Origin: Bacteroidales bacterium
GTDB taxonomy: Bacteria; Bacteroidota; Bacteroidia; Bacteroidales; UBA932
Length of the DNA stretch: 57,984 nucleotides
Assembly: GCA_017961015.1 (NCBI GenBank)
Contig: JAGCYC010000092.1
Span: forward strand, 1 to 57,984
Direction: 5' to 3'
Part shown: positions 34,612 through 43,918 of the stretch, piece after piece
How positions within the stretch are numbered: the first letter of the stretch is position 1
Layout: each line of letters starts with the position of its first letter
The notes under the pieces: generated by a model
Databases searched by the model: none
What the model saw: the letters and a program-made list of their open reading frames with translations, nothing else
Told to the model about the DNA's origin: nothing
Made by a program: the position numbers and the translations under genes

Positions 34612-36192
34612 CTAGCGCGCGAAAACTATGCTGTTTACCTGCCTCTGTCCATTATGATCGTACACCTTATTGTCATAAGGGTGATTTATCACATCGGAAT
34701 CGGCCGTCCATAAAGTAGAGGAGCCGCCGCCGTCAAGGTTTATCGCATGGCTCATTCCAAGATACCTGGCCAGCTGGGCCAGCTGGTCAAATGTGAGGCC
34801 TGTGGCATACCCGTCAAAGCGCCCGTCTACAACCAGTAAAAATGCATTGCCCTTTTCGTCATATCCGAAACAGGAACGGGGTGCGATGGCCTTATAGGTG
34901 GGGTCGTCATTGTGCGGCACCGGTTCCCCGTCAAGAAGAAGCAGCGGTCCGGATGCAAGGACATAGTCCCACTCGCTTGCGTCTTCTTTGTAGCTGAGCG
35001 TATTGCACGGCATAATCTTAACCTGAGAACCGCGGCACATCAGAAGCCCGGCATAGCGGAAAGCCATGGTATTGTTGTCGGACACTTCCTTGCCGTCTAC
35101 CTTGATGTAAGTGAGCGGCACCTCCCTGCCGGGGTCAAAGAATCCGCCGTTTACGGCAAATGCCGCCTGCTCTTTACGCGCCATTGCCGACGTTGTTTTA
35201 TTCTGGCCGGGAGGAACCACTGCCACGGCGGTTTTATAAGACTCTAGGGCATATTTCACCACATTTACCGTCTGAGGATAAGAGAAGAGCTTGACCTGTG
35301 CCGATGCATAGGCCGCACCCTCCAGCTCTTTCCATTCAAGCGCCTTCCACAGGGCTGTAGAATCGGATTCGACCTCTGCCACCGAAGCCTTGTCAAACAG
35401 GTCTTCCGTAGGGAAATCCACCTGGTCCAGCACCAGATTCGCAAAGCAGGGATAATGGTCGGAAATATAGGGAACGCCATAGGAGTCCGAAACCACCTGA
35501 TACTGCTGCGCCTTTGCATTTCTGTAATATATATGGTCTGTAGTTATATGGCCATACTTGCGGAAGGCATTGTAGGTATCGGTCTCGTCAGAAACTTTTG
35601 CGCCAGTCCGGGCATTTCTCATCCATGACTCGAGGTGAGCCAGACAGGCTCCCCCGGCCTCTTCAAAGAAAGAGCCCCCGGCCAGCACATAGGAGCCGGC
35701 CCCGGCAATTTCCTTTATCGTGCAGACTGCTTCCTCCGCCGCTGTCCTTCTCGAAGGCGCATTGTCCTTATCGAATGCCACGTTGAAGCAGAACACTTCC
35801 CGGCCGGTCTTTCGTGAGACAAGCTTAGCCCACTGCAACTGCTGCCCTTGGCCAAGGGGGCAGTCCCCGCCGGCCTGAACGGAAAAACGCTTCCTGTCAA
35901 GCAGCAGCAAAAGCCGCCCGCTGTATTTCCATTCATATTCACCGAGGGCACTTCTCACCGCCTCTACCTGAACCGGAGATACATCCTGCAAAAAAGCCAC
36001 ATCCGGGTGGATGTCGGAAAGCATTTCCAGGCAGGCCTCCTTCCGCTTTGCCCAGCTGTTGGTCTTTCCGCTCTGCTCGGCCGGGCAGATATTGAAAGAC
36101 ATCACACGCAGTTTTTCGGTCCTCGGAGCTGCAGCGGCAAAAGGCGCGGCAAGCAGGACCACCCAAAGGAGTATGACTGAAAAGCGTTTCAT
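34612..36192 (-). CDS. EEP-like domain fused to phosphodiester glycosidase (NAGPA) domain
   Basis: A 526-residue exported fusion (signal peptide about 1-22). The N-terminal part (27-255) is an endonuclease/exonuclease/phosphatase fold: 'RVMSFNICPAEQ' (Asn34 kept) and 'SDHYPCF' (244-250) kept. However, the metal glutamate is Asp70 ('FLQDVSP'), the GDFN motif has become 'AGGSFFEE' (171-178) and the TH motif is 'FNVAFDK', so phosphodiesterase activity is doubtful. The C-terminal part (about 285-526) is a NAGPA-type phosphodiester glycosidase with 'FAVNGGFFD' and 'AINLDGGGSSTLW'. NAGPA enzymes split GlcNAc-1-phosphodiesters. It is third in line after SusD and overlaps its upstream neighbour (TAATG). 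Confidence 0.8.
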   Translation of the reverse strand: MKRFSVILLWVVLLAAPFAAAAPRTEKLRVMSFNICPAEQSGKTNSWAKRKEACLEMLSDIHPDVAFLQDVSPVQVEAVRSALGEYEWKYSGRLLLLLDRKRFSVQAGGDCPLGQGQQLQWAKLVSRKTGREVFCFNVAFDKDNAPSRRTAAEEAVCTIKEIAGAGSYVLAGGSFFEEAGGACLAHLESWMRNARTGAKVSDETDTYNAFRKYGHITTDHIYYRNAKAQQYQVVSDSYGVPYISDHYPCFANLVLDQVDFPTEDLFDKASVAEVESDSTALWKALEWKELEGAAYASAQVKLFSYPQTVNVVKYALESYKTAVAVVPPGQNKTTSAMARKEQAAFAVNGGFFDPGREVPLTYIKVDGKEVSDNNTMAFRYAGLLMCRGSQVKIMPCNTLSYKEDASEWDYVLASGPLLLLDGEPVPHNDDPTYKAIAPRSCFGYDEKGNAFLLVVDGRFDGYATGLTFDQLAQLARYLGMSHAINLDGGGSSTLWTADSDVINHPYDNKVYDHNGQRQVNSIVFAR

Positions 36193-38417
36193 TACTTATT
36201 GTATCTCACGGCAAAATAGTTGATGGCGTTTCGGGCCGACGAGTTGCTTGGATTGGTGGTAAGGGAACCTTCCGAATAGCTGTTCGCCGTTCCGGCCACA
36301 AGGCTGTCAGGAATAAGACGGATATATACCTCATCCTTGTTTGAAATGGAGGAAGGAAGCGGGAAATCCATAGGTTTGAACATTCCGGAGGCGTTGATCA
36401 GATTCGAAGAGCCTATGAAATCGGGACATGAGAACTTGCCGATAAGATTCCAGTCGGCTGCCCTGGAGACATCTCCGCCAAGTGACCATTCCGCCCTCCA
36501 GTAACGCGGCGCAAAACCATTGTACTGGTTGAGCATGCTCAGCTGCATGCTGAATTTTTCGGAGCTTATATTCTTGGTACTGAAGCATATCAGCCATTCC
36601 CAGACGCTTTGATTGTCGGGATTGTACCAGAAGTCGGCGCGCCATGCAAGGTTGCTTGTTTCGGTAGACTTGCCGTCTCCGCTGGTATTTGTTCCGCTGT
36701 CACCGGCCATATAGTTTGTCCCGTCGTCCAGGATGATGCCAAAACCGCTCTCGCAACCGGTATTCTTACCGAACATGCTGCCCTCATAACCTATGGGGCC
36801 AAGACAGGAATAATCCTGGCCGCCGCGGGCATAGGTCCCGAGGGACGCATAGGTAAACTTATGGCTTGTCTGGCTGAACCAGCCCTCGGAGCCGTCGGTG
36901 GGTGAGAAGCTCTTGTCGGCGTTACCCCTGTGCAGGTAACGGTACTCGGTGACAAGGCCCGAGAAACTCCCGGCAAAATCCGGCGAGAAGTTGAAATCGG
37001 CCCGTGAGAAGTGCCGGATCTGATATCGGCCGATATTTCCGCACTCGTCTTCGTCCTCGGAGTCTTCGTCGACAAAACGACGGTATTTTTCGTGGACTAT
37101 CACGCCTGTGATGGAGCCGGAACCGTAGTTGAGACGCGTACCGTCGCGGCGGTAAGGGCAGGTGGTATTCGTATAGATATACATGCTGTTCCCGTCGATA
37201 TCCCTCAGGAGCAGCGCGGCTTTGCTTATGCGGTCATACGTCTTTCCCGCATCCACGTGAGCCAGCGTATACAGTTCATTCAGAGGGGTAAGGCTTCCCT
37301 TGCGGATAGGCATTTCACAGTCTGTAAGTGTGACGCGCGTATAAATATCGTCATCGGTAAGCTGGCCAATATGCTTACGCTTGGCAGGGACAGCCCGCGC
37401 ATCCACATCTTCCGAAGATAGAAGCATTCCCGAGGTGAAGTCACATATCTTCCACCGGTCCGGCTCAGGGTAATGCTCTACGGAAGCGCCATTGAGAAGA
37501 ATCCTTACGCGAGTATTGTTCTTCAGCACCATATCTTCCGCAGACACCGCTTCTACAAGGAAGCCATACTGTCCGTCCAGGCTCTCTATGTAGGCGCTCC
37601 TGGAAGTAACGGTGTAGTCGATGATTGTGGGCGACAGGTTCGGATTCTCCGCCACATTACCTGAGGCGACATCGCTCACCACGTAGGCGTCGATATAGAT
37701 ATCGTCCTCGCACAGCGCACGGCCCTGGGCAGCCAGAGCGCGAACTTCGGGGAAATCGGCCCCCACACCCAGCATATTGTCGGCATTTGCCTGTATCAAA
37801 TCGATGGAGGCCTGCATCGGCTTGCCCCATCCGTCTTCCCACTTGAGCCGAAGGACTGCTTTATTGATTACTGAACGGCTGGGATTGTCGATAGTCCGGA
37901 GCACGACGGCATCGGGGCGCACCGTAACCGAACTTACCCACTGCGGTATTCCTTCCGGATAAATCACCTCTTTGGTAAAGTCTTCATCGGCAATGAACTG
38001 GACCGTTGCAGGGATACTGGTATCCCCTTCCCCGTTATATACGACGGCCGAGCTCTGTGCCAGGCTGAAGCTGGGGACAATCTGGCCCATCTGCATGATT
38101 ACCACGGTGTCGCGTCTCTCGCCTAGGGATGTAGAAAGGAAAATCCGGCCGATTCGGGGCTTTCCCTCGTTTCCCGGGAAGGAGACCTGGACATCGGCAT
38201 CTGAAGAGAAAGCCGATGCCCCCAGTGTGAGCCAGCTTTCATCGGTGCGAAGCGTGCCGGGGGCGTCGGAGAGAATCTCAAGTGTTACCGTCCCTTCCGA
38301 CGTTCCCGTCTCGTACAGGTGCTGCTTCACGCCAAGGCCGATAGCCTTCGGCAACTCTTCCTTCCAGCCGGAACATGCCGCCAGGAGCAGCAGCGATACA
38401 ATACCTAGCTTTCTCAT
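36192..38417 (-). CDS. Surface lipoprotein, DUF5689-type
   Basis: A 741-residue lipoprotein (lipobox 'LLLLAACSGW', Cys about 15). The first 210 residues contain two BACON-like Ig folds ('LRTDESWLTLGASAFSSDAD' and 'GIPQWVSSVTVRPDAVVLRT'). A DUF5689-like OB-fold region follows ('ALCEDDIYIDAYVVSDVASG', about 235-255; 'FLVEAVSAEDM'). The last 280 residues, with 'GCESGFGIILDDGTNYMAGD', are probably a beta-sandwich of the type seen in choice-of-anchor domains. Such proteins sit beside SusD and are thought to bind glycan at the cell surface. It overlaps both the SusD and EEP-fusion genes, so it is fully embedded in the operon. The ligand is unknown. Confidence 0.68.
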   Translation of the reverse strand: MRKLGIVSLLLLAACSGWKEELPKAIGLGVKQHLYETGTSEGTVTLEILSDAPGTLRTDESWLTLGASAFSSDADVQVSFPGNEGKPRIGRIFLSTSLGERRDTVVIMQMGQIVPSFSLAQSSAVVYNGEGDTSIPATVQFIADEDFTKEVIYPEGIPQWVSSVTVRPDAVVLRTIDNPSRSVINKAVLRLKWEDGWGKPMQASIDLIQANADNMLGVGADFPEVRALAAQGRALCEDDIYIDAYVVSDVASGNVAENPNLSPTIIDYTVTSRSAYIESLDGQYGFLVEAVSAEDMVLKNNTRVRILLNGASVEHYPEPDRWKICDFTSGMLLSSEDVDARAVPAKRKHIGQLTDDDIYTRVTLTDCEMPIRKGSLTPLNELYTLAHVDAGKTYDRISKAALLLRDIDGNSMYIYTNTTCPYRRDGTRLNYGSGSITGVIVHEKYRRFVDEDSEDEDECGNIGRYQIRHFSRADFNFSPDFAGSFSGLVTEYRYLHRGNADKSFSPTDGSEGWFSQTSHKFTYASLGTYARGGQDYSCLGPIGYEGSMFGKNTGCESGFGIILDDGTNYMAGDSGTNTSGDGKSTETSNLAWRADFWYNPDNQSVWEWLICFSTKNISSEKFSMQLSMLNQYNGFAPRYWRAEWSLGGDVSRAADWNLIGKFSCPDFIGSSNLINASGMFKPMDFPLPSSISNKDEVYIRLIPDSLVAGTANSYSEGSLTTNPSNSSARNAINYFAVRYNK

Positions 38418-39898
38418 ACGTTACCTCCTTCGTAAGCTTTGTTATCAAGTGCGCCGCCGGAGTTCTTCACTTCCACATCCGGAATGGGATAGTATTCGTG
38501 GAACGGGCGAATATTGGCTTTAACCTTGGAGAAATCGTTGCAGGTAGAGGTTTGGTAATACCAGATACCCCAGCGAACAAGGTCGAATTTGCGCTGGAAC
38601 TCGCCAAAGAGTTCCCTCCCGCGCTCGGCCTGTATTTCTTCCAGGAGGGCGGGATAATTCCGGAATCTGTAGGCACTTATTCCCGCGCGGGTCTTTATAA
38701 GATTAAGATACTTGACCGATTTTTCCTGGTCGCCAAGCTTACACCAGCACTCCGAAAGCATCAGAAGGGCATCGGCATAGCGGAAAATCTTGTAATTGTT
38801 TCCGTCGGCGTCGTTCTGCATGTTCCAGCACCAGAATTTGGGGCCCAGGAAACCACGCTCGGCCTTGGCGTTGTCGAAGGTCTGGCCGTTCCAGCCCCAG
38901 GCCATGTTTATCTCTTTCCTCAGGTCCTGGGAGTCTTTGGGAATAAGGTTCTGCGTGTAATACAGATTGGGACGGGCCGGATTGTAAGTGACCGACATGT
39001 TGCCGAGTTCCGGTATTGACACTCCGTCATAGATGTCGGTTCCAGTCTGGCGGCGGGGAGTACACACGGATGCAAGTGCGGTAGTGTAATTGATTCCTCC
39101 AAGCACGTATTTGTGTTGCACTTCCATTATGGATTCGGGGACATTGTGCCTGCTGAAAGGAATGTCGGACAGCGGATACTGCGAGAAATCGCCGTATATG
39201 GTTTCCAGTTCCCCGAGCGCTTCGACCGCGTCTTCCCACTGTTCGTTCCACATGGCCAACTTGCCTATGAGCATATAGGCCACCGCCGCCCGGGCTCGGT
39301 GCTCGGGGTCCTCATAGGTGCGCTCCTGAGGCATCCAGGAAGCGCAGTCCTGCAGTTCCTCTATCAGTTTGGCACGGGTTTGAACCGCATCCATCCTGGG
39401 GAGGCGGGCTATCTGCATAAGACGTTCAGGATCGGGAATTCCACCTTCCCAGAAAGGGACATCGCCAAAGAAGGATGTGAGAATGTAATAGTAGTAGGCC
39501 CTCATCACTATGGCCTCTCCCATCAGCGGCTTTTTTACCTCGTCGTCAAGGGCCGATTTTTCAATGCCGTCCAGCGTCGTATTTGCATTCTTCACCCCAA
39601 GCCAAGCCTGGTTCCATACGGTTTCTCCGCAGCGGGGATTGGCAGGCGAAATATCCAGTTGCGAGTCCAGCGTATTGGAGTTGCAGAACATAAGGTCCGT
39701 GCAGCATTCCACCGCAAAGAAGAAAGGATAATTGTAGATGTTCCTCACGGGTATGTAGCAGGCATTGAGCGCGGCCTTGCATTCTTCCTCGGACTTGAAA
39801 AAGTCCTTGGGAGACACTGTCGATGCCATTTTTTCCTCAAGTGAGCAGGCCGACAGACCGGCAAGCACTGCTATTAACGAGCAAATAATTCTTTTCAT
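38414..39898 (-). CDS. susD: SusD/RagB-family glycan-binding lipoprotein
   Basis: A 494-residue outer-membrane lipoprotein that caps the SusC channel and captures glycan. I chose the ATG at 39898, since only there does a signal peptide with lipobox follow ('MKRIICSLIAVLAGLSACSL'); the open frame upstream is not credible. SusD features are 'FFKSEEECKAALNACYIPV', 'RAYYYYILTSFFGDVPFW', 'ARAAVAYMLIGKLAMWNEQW' (TPR-like helices), 'ALLMLSECWCKLG' and 'FGEFQRKFDLVRWGIW' near the end. It starts 11 bases after susC and overlaps the DUF5689 gene. The SusC/SusD pair defines this locus as a polysaccharide utilisation locus. Confidence 0.95.
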   Translation of the reverse strand: MKRIICSLIAVLAGLSACSLEEKMASTVSPKDFFKSEEECKAALNACYIPVRNIYNYPFFFAVECCTDLMFCNSNTLDSQLDISPANPRCGETVWNQAWLGVKNANTTLDGIEKSALDDEVKKPLMGEAIVMRAYYYYILTSFFGDVPFWEGGIPDPERLMQIARLPRMDAVQTRAKLIEELQDCASWMPQERTYEDPEHRARAAVAYMLIGKLAMWNEQWEDAVEALGELETIYGDFSQYPLSDIPFSRHNVPESIMEVQHKYVLGGINYTTALASVCTPRRQTGTDIYDGVSIPELGNMSVTYNPARPNLYYTQNLIPKDSQDLRKEINMAWGWNGQTFDNAKAERGFLGPKFWCWNMQNDADGNNYKIFRYADALLMLSECWCKLGDQEKSVKYLNLIKTRAGISAYRFRNYPALLEEIQAERGRELFGEFQRKFDLVRWGIWYYQTSTCNDFSKVKANIRPFHEYYPIPDVEVKNSGGALDNKAYEGGNV

Positions 39899-39909
39899 GG
39901 CTGCACCTC

Positions 39910-42900
39910 CTAATATCTGAGCAGTATTCCAACCACAATCATCCGGGCCTTCGGATAGGCTCCCACGTCGAGCCTTCGCAGGGTAGAACTGGTTCCTTCC
40001 GAGGATACGTCCGGATCGAAGCCGTTGTAATTCTTGACAAGGAACAGATTGTCTCCGGACAGCGAGAAACGTATATCCCTGAAATACTTGTTGCTCTTGG
40101 GCGTATAAGTATAGGATACGGTGAGAGTCTTCAGGCGCAGGAACGACGCGTCGTGAAGCTGAAGTGTGCTGGGCACATGGGCCCCGTTTATGATTCCGGC
40201 TCCGGGAAGGTTGGAATCGGGATTGTCGGGAGTCCAGCAATCCTGCATGTAGCGGTACTGGTTGGTAAGGGCGCTGCCGGCCATTACCAGTTCGTAGAAA
40301 TTATAGATCTTCCCTCCTAGTGAATAGGTCCAGTACATGCCCACCCTGACCTTCCAGAAGCGGAAGTTGTTCTGGATGCCGCCATACAGCCAGGGATCGG
40401 CATTGCCGAGCCAGCAGAGGTCATTCTCCGAAAGGGAGCCGTCGTGGTCTACGTCTACATATTTGGGCATGCCCGGCTGCAGGCTGACAGACTGGGATAC
40501 ATGGGTGTGGGTGATGGTATTGCGGTCTATTTCTTCCTGATTGTGCCACACTCCGTCATACACGAAGCCCCATAGCGAGTTGAGCGGACGCCCCGCCACA
40601 TAACCGTACATCATATACGGGCTGGTACCTAGCGATTTATATTTTGCAACACGGCTTTCTTCGCCAATCTCTACAACCTGTTGCCGGTTGTGAGAGACGG
40701 TAATGTCGGTGGTCCAGGAGAAGTTCTTCTTTACAATGTTCCTCGTGTTCAGAGTGAATTCCACACCGGTATTGGTGGTGCTTCCAAGATTTGCCCAGCG
40801 CGAAGCGAAGCCGGTTGTCCTTGCCAGCGGTACGCTCTGCAGCAAATCCGTGGTACGGGAATGATATGCTTCCAGTTCGAAAGCAATTCTGTGATTGAGG
40901 AAAGAGCCGCTCAGGGCCGCGTTCACGAGGTCGGTCTTTTCCCATGTGAGGTCAGGAGAATCTATTCTGGACACATAATAGGCCACCGGTTGGGCGTCGT
41001 TGAACAGATAGCCTCCGGTTGTGGAAGTCATCGCTGCCTGGGACACATAAGTGGATACCGCATCATTTCCGGTGCGGCCTGCACTCAGTTTCAGGGAAAG
41101 TTCGTCCAGCTCGTGAAAACGCTTCATAAAAGGCTCGTTGTGAATACTCCACTTGAATGCCGCAGAGGGAAAGAAGCCCCACTTTTTATTGGCAGCGAAG
41201 TTCGAAGCGCCGTCATAACGGCCCGACAGCGTGAGATAGTAGCGCTGACGGTAGTTATAATTCACCCGGCCCAGGAAGGACATCGTGGTCCGGTTCGATT
41301 CGGATGTATTGGCCGAATAAGTCTGTTTGTCCGGGACGGCGTTCATGTTCTTCCAGAGAATGTCATTATCCAGGTATCCGCTTCCCGAAAGCTGGAAATT
41401 CTCATACTTTACGCCGTATGCCGTAAATCCCAGTACACCGTCCAGATGATGGCGCTTATACCAGGTATGGTCGTATGAAAGGGTGGTTGTAGAGTTTAGC
41501 GAACGGGTCCTTAGCTCCCTTCTCATGGCCGAGCCACCTTCCCCTGCCGTTTTTATGGGCATGTCGGAAGGCTCGTAACGATAATAGGCATTGTTGTTTA
41601 TATAGTAAGTGAGCTGCGACTTCAGATTGAGGTCCTTGTTGAACGAAACTTCTGCGAACACGGTATTAACCAGCTGGTCCTGAAGAGTATAGTAGACCAG
41701 TTTGTTCACCATGGACACCGGATTGTTTATCTTTCCTCCTGTAAAGGCCAGCGGGTTGAAGTTCTCGGTAATGTCCATCAGAGGGCTCAGATATACCGCT
41801 GCCGCCTGGAAATTGTCTCCGCCGATGACGGCCTTGTTCTGATCGGAGCGGCGGTAAGTGTAATTCATGCGGTAGCCCAGCTTGAGCCAGGAGAAGAACT
41901 GGTTGTCCAGATTGAGCCTCCCGTTGAAACGGCTGTTTCCGCTGCTCTTGATAATACCCTGATGGTCCAGATACCCAAGCGATGCAAAAAACTTCCTCTG
42001 CTTGTTGCCGCCCGAAGCCGACAGAACGTAATTCTGATGCAGAGCCACCCTGGAGATAGCGCCAATCCAGTCGGTCCCGGCCCCCATCGACGAGGGATCG
42101 TCGTAAGAGGGGGTGTTTCCTGCATTCGCGGCATACTTGTTCCTGTAGTCGGCAAATGCCGATGCATCCATCAGGTCCAGCTTGCCGGGAAGCATCGAAA
42201 CGCCGAAATCGGCAATCGCATTTATGACCGGCCGGGTGGTCTGGCTTCCGGCCTTTGTGGTGATAAGGATTACGCCATTGCTCCCCCGGGCGCCGTAAAT
42301 GGCTGTTGCCGATGCATCCTTGAGGACAGTTATGCTCTCTATCTCGGCCGGGTTTATGTCGTTGATGCTGCTCACGGCATCCATCACATCGTCCACTACA
42401 ATCAGAGGCTCGTTGGATGCCTCGATCGAGCGGGTTCCGCGAATACGGATACTCGTTCCTGCAGAGGGGTCGCCGCTGGTGGAAAGGATATCGGCACCGG
42501 CCACACGCCCTTGAAGGGCCTGGGCCACGCTTACGTCCGGAGAGTCCTTTACATCGGCCATTTTTACGCTGGCAACGGAACCGGTAACGTCGGCTTTCAT
42601 CACAGAGCCATAGCCTATGACTACAGCCTCGTCCAGGCTTTGGGCCTGCTCCGGCTGCATTACGGCATCTACCGTAGCACGCCCGTTCACAGGCAAGACA
42701 AGGTCGGCATAGCCCATGAACATGAACTTCAGTGAATCCGACGCGGCGCAAACAACTTCATAGCGGCCGTCCTGGTCGCTTACGGCGCTTCCTTTGCTCC
42801 CGCCTGTGACGGCTTCTTTCACAAGGATTACCGCACCAGGGAGCGTAGCCCCCGTGTTGTCTTTGACTACACCTGAGACTTTTTCCTGTGCAAAGCAAGG

Positions 42901-42951
42901 CAATACTGTAAAAAACAGCAATAAAGCCAGGACTTGTTTGGATACAGACAT
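39910..42951 (-). CDS. susC: SusC/RagA-family TonB-dependent outer membrane transporter
   Basis: A 1013-residue TonB-linked channel. After a signal peptide (about 1-21) comes a carboxypeptidase-regulatory-like domain ('VSGVVKDNTGATLPGAVILV', about 25-44, to 'DSLKFMFMGYADLVLPVNGR'). Then the plug domain has 'EAVVIGYGSVMKADVTGSVA', 'IRGTRSIEASNEPLIVVDDV' and 'VLKDASATAIYGARGSNGVI', the SusC-family signature, followed by the 22-strand barrel and the aromatic C-terminus 'ARMIVVGILLRY'. It has no extra N-terminal signalling domain, so regulation by an anti-sigma factor is not suggested. It is co-transcribed with susD. Confidence 0.95.
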   Translation of the reverse strand: MSVSKQVLALLLFFTVLPCFAQEKVSGVVKDNTGATLPGAVILVKEAVTGGSKGSAVSDQDGRYEVVCAASDSLKFMFMGYADLVLPVNGRATVDAVMQPEQAQSLDEAVVIGYGSVMKADVTGSVASVKMADVKDSPDVSVAQALQGRVAGADILSTSGDPSAGTSIRIRGTRSIEASNEPLIVVDDVMDAVSSINDINPAEIESITVLKDASATAIYGARGSNGVILITTKAGSQTTRPVINAIADFGVSMLPGKLDLMDASAFADYRNKYAANAGNTPSYDDPSSMGAGTDWIGAISRVALHQNYVLSASGGNKQRKFFASLGYLDHQGIIKSSGNSRFNGRLNLDNQFFSWLKLGYRMNYTYRRSDQNKAVIGGDNFQAAAVYLSPLMDITENFNPLAFTGGKINNPVSMVNKLVYYTLQDQLVNTVFAEVSFNKDLNLKSQLTYYINNNAYYRYEPSDMPIKTAGEGGSAMRRELRTRSLNSTTTLSYDHTWYKRHHLDGVLGFTAYGVKYENFQLSGSGYLDNDILWKNMNAVPDKQTYSANTSESNRTTMSFLGRVNYNYRQRYYLTLSGRYDGASNFAANKKWGFFPSAAFKWSIHNEPFMKRFHELDELSLKLSAGRTGNDAVSTYVSQAAMTSTTGGYLFNDAQPVAYYVSRIDSPDLTWEKTDLVNAALSGSFLNHRIAFELEAYHSRTTDLLQSVPLARTTGFASRWANLGSTTNTGVEFTLNTRNIVKKNFSWTTDITVSHNRQQVVEIGEESRVAKYKSLGTSPYMMYGYVAGRPLNSLWGFVYDGVWHNQEEIDRNTITHTHVSQSVSLQPGMPKYVDVDHDGSLSENDLCWLGNADPWLYGGIQNNFRFWKVRVGMYWTYSLGGKIYNFYELVMAGSALTNQYRYMQDCWTPDNPDSNLPGAGIINGAHVPSTLQLHDASFLRLKTLTVSYTYTPKSNKYFRDIRFSLSGDNLFLVKNYNGFDPDVSSEGTSSTLRRLDVGAYPKARMIVVGILLRY

Positions 42952-42964
42952 ACAACGTTTCTTT

Positions 42965-43918
42965 TTAAAGCGAGGTTATGGCCAGGCTGTTTGCAACTGC
43001 CCGCTCCGAGCCGTCGGACGGATTGTTCACAACCTCCAATACATTGCCGGACCCACGGACGAAGGTACTGGATCCCCCTCCGTCCAAATTGATGGCATCG
43101 TGCGCGCCAAGTGACTTCATTATCAGCCCAAGGGTCTTGTAGGTGGCGCCGGACGAATCGCCCCTGCCGTCTATTACCAGAAGCCATACTCTGGAACCTT
43201 CCTTGCTCACACCCACGCAGGTGCGAGGTTCGGGTTCGGAGTTTGTTTTTGTTATAACGCCACCGTTCAAGGGCATCACACGCCCGCAGACAGCATCCCG
43301 CACACTCTGGGGCAGGACTCCGCCGGCAGAGCAGCGTGCTTTTCCATCCTCCGTAACGGCAAAGACCGGCCGCGTGTCGGACGCCAGGGCCGTGGGCAGC
43401 ACAACAGTGCCGTTGAAGGCCATCACCCCATATGGACGATTGGTGGTGCTGCGGTCGTACAAATCGCCGTTCACTCCACCAAATACAGTAAGGCTGCGGT
43501 AAGAATCCATGCAGGAAAGCTGTGCGCTGGTGCGCTGGAGTTCCCAGTTCGCGGGATCCAGCACCTCGTGGCGGATATCCCAGGGAAGGCCGGCGCGGAC
43601 AGTAAGCACGGACATGTCCACATCAAAAAGATAAAAAGACCTTTTCAGCGCTTGGGTTTCGCTGCTTCCGGGATCGGCATACAGGCAGTCCATCCTGAAG
43701 TACTTCAAGCCGCGGACCGGGCTTTCCAGGGAAAATGACTTCACCTCGGGGCTCAGTCCGTTTTTCTTCAATGCTGCAAGAAAAGTATCGGCATACCTGG
43801 ATGCCGATATTTCGGCGGCCTCATTGGCTCCTCCACCGGTATCGCCTTTCCTTGCGACCTGTTCCCCTGAACAAGCCGCAAGGAGCAACGATATCAGTAT
43901 GAGGCCGATTCTTCTCAC
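42965..43918 (-). CDS. Phosphodiester glycosidase (NAGPA/DUF2233 type), lipoprotein
   Basis: A 317-residue lipoprotein (lipobox 'ISLLLAACSG') that starts at a GTG sharing its first base with the preceding stop (TAGTG). The catalytic domain shows 'TVFGGVNGDLYDRS' (about 141-154), 'RTCVGVSKEGSRVWLLVIDG' and 'DAINLDGGGSSTF', the hallmark of N-acetylglucosamine-1-phosphodiester alpha-N-acetylglucosaminidases. The family splits sugar-1-phosphate diesters at the glycosidic bond. It is the simplest of the three copies in the locus, with no accessory domain, and it lies next to susC. The exact sugar is not predictable. Confidence 0.82.
   Translation of the reverse strand: MRRIGLILISLLLAACSGEQVARKGDTGGGANEAAEISASRYADTFLAALKKNGLSPEVKSFSLESPVRGLKYFRMDCLYADPGSSETQALKRSFYLFDVDMSVLTVRAGLPWDIRHEVLDPANWELQRTSAQLSCMDSYRSLTVFGGVNGDLYDRSTTNRPYGVMAFNGTVVLPTALASDTRPVFAVTEDGKARCSAGGVLPQSVRDAVCGRVMPLNGGVITKTNSEPEPRTCVGVSKEGSRVWLLVIDGRGDSSGATYKTLGLIMKSLGAHDAINLDGGGSSTFVRGSGNVLEVVNNPSDGSERAVANSLAITSL

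Noticed and set aside
33358..34713. 451-codon frame opposite the GH20 gene
   Set aside because: The GH20 catalytic motifs are on the - strand and the frame crosses the junction with the EEP fusion gene; no independent support.
39899..40240. Upstream extension of the SusD frame
   Set aside because: It would overlap the SusC C-terminus out of frame and hide the lipoprotein signal that begins at 39898.
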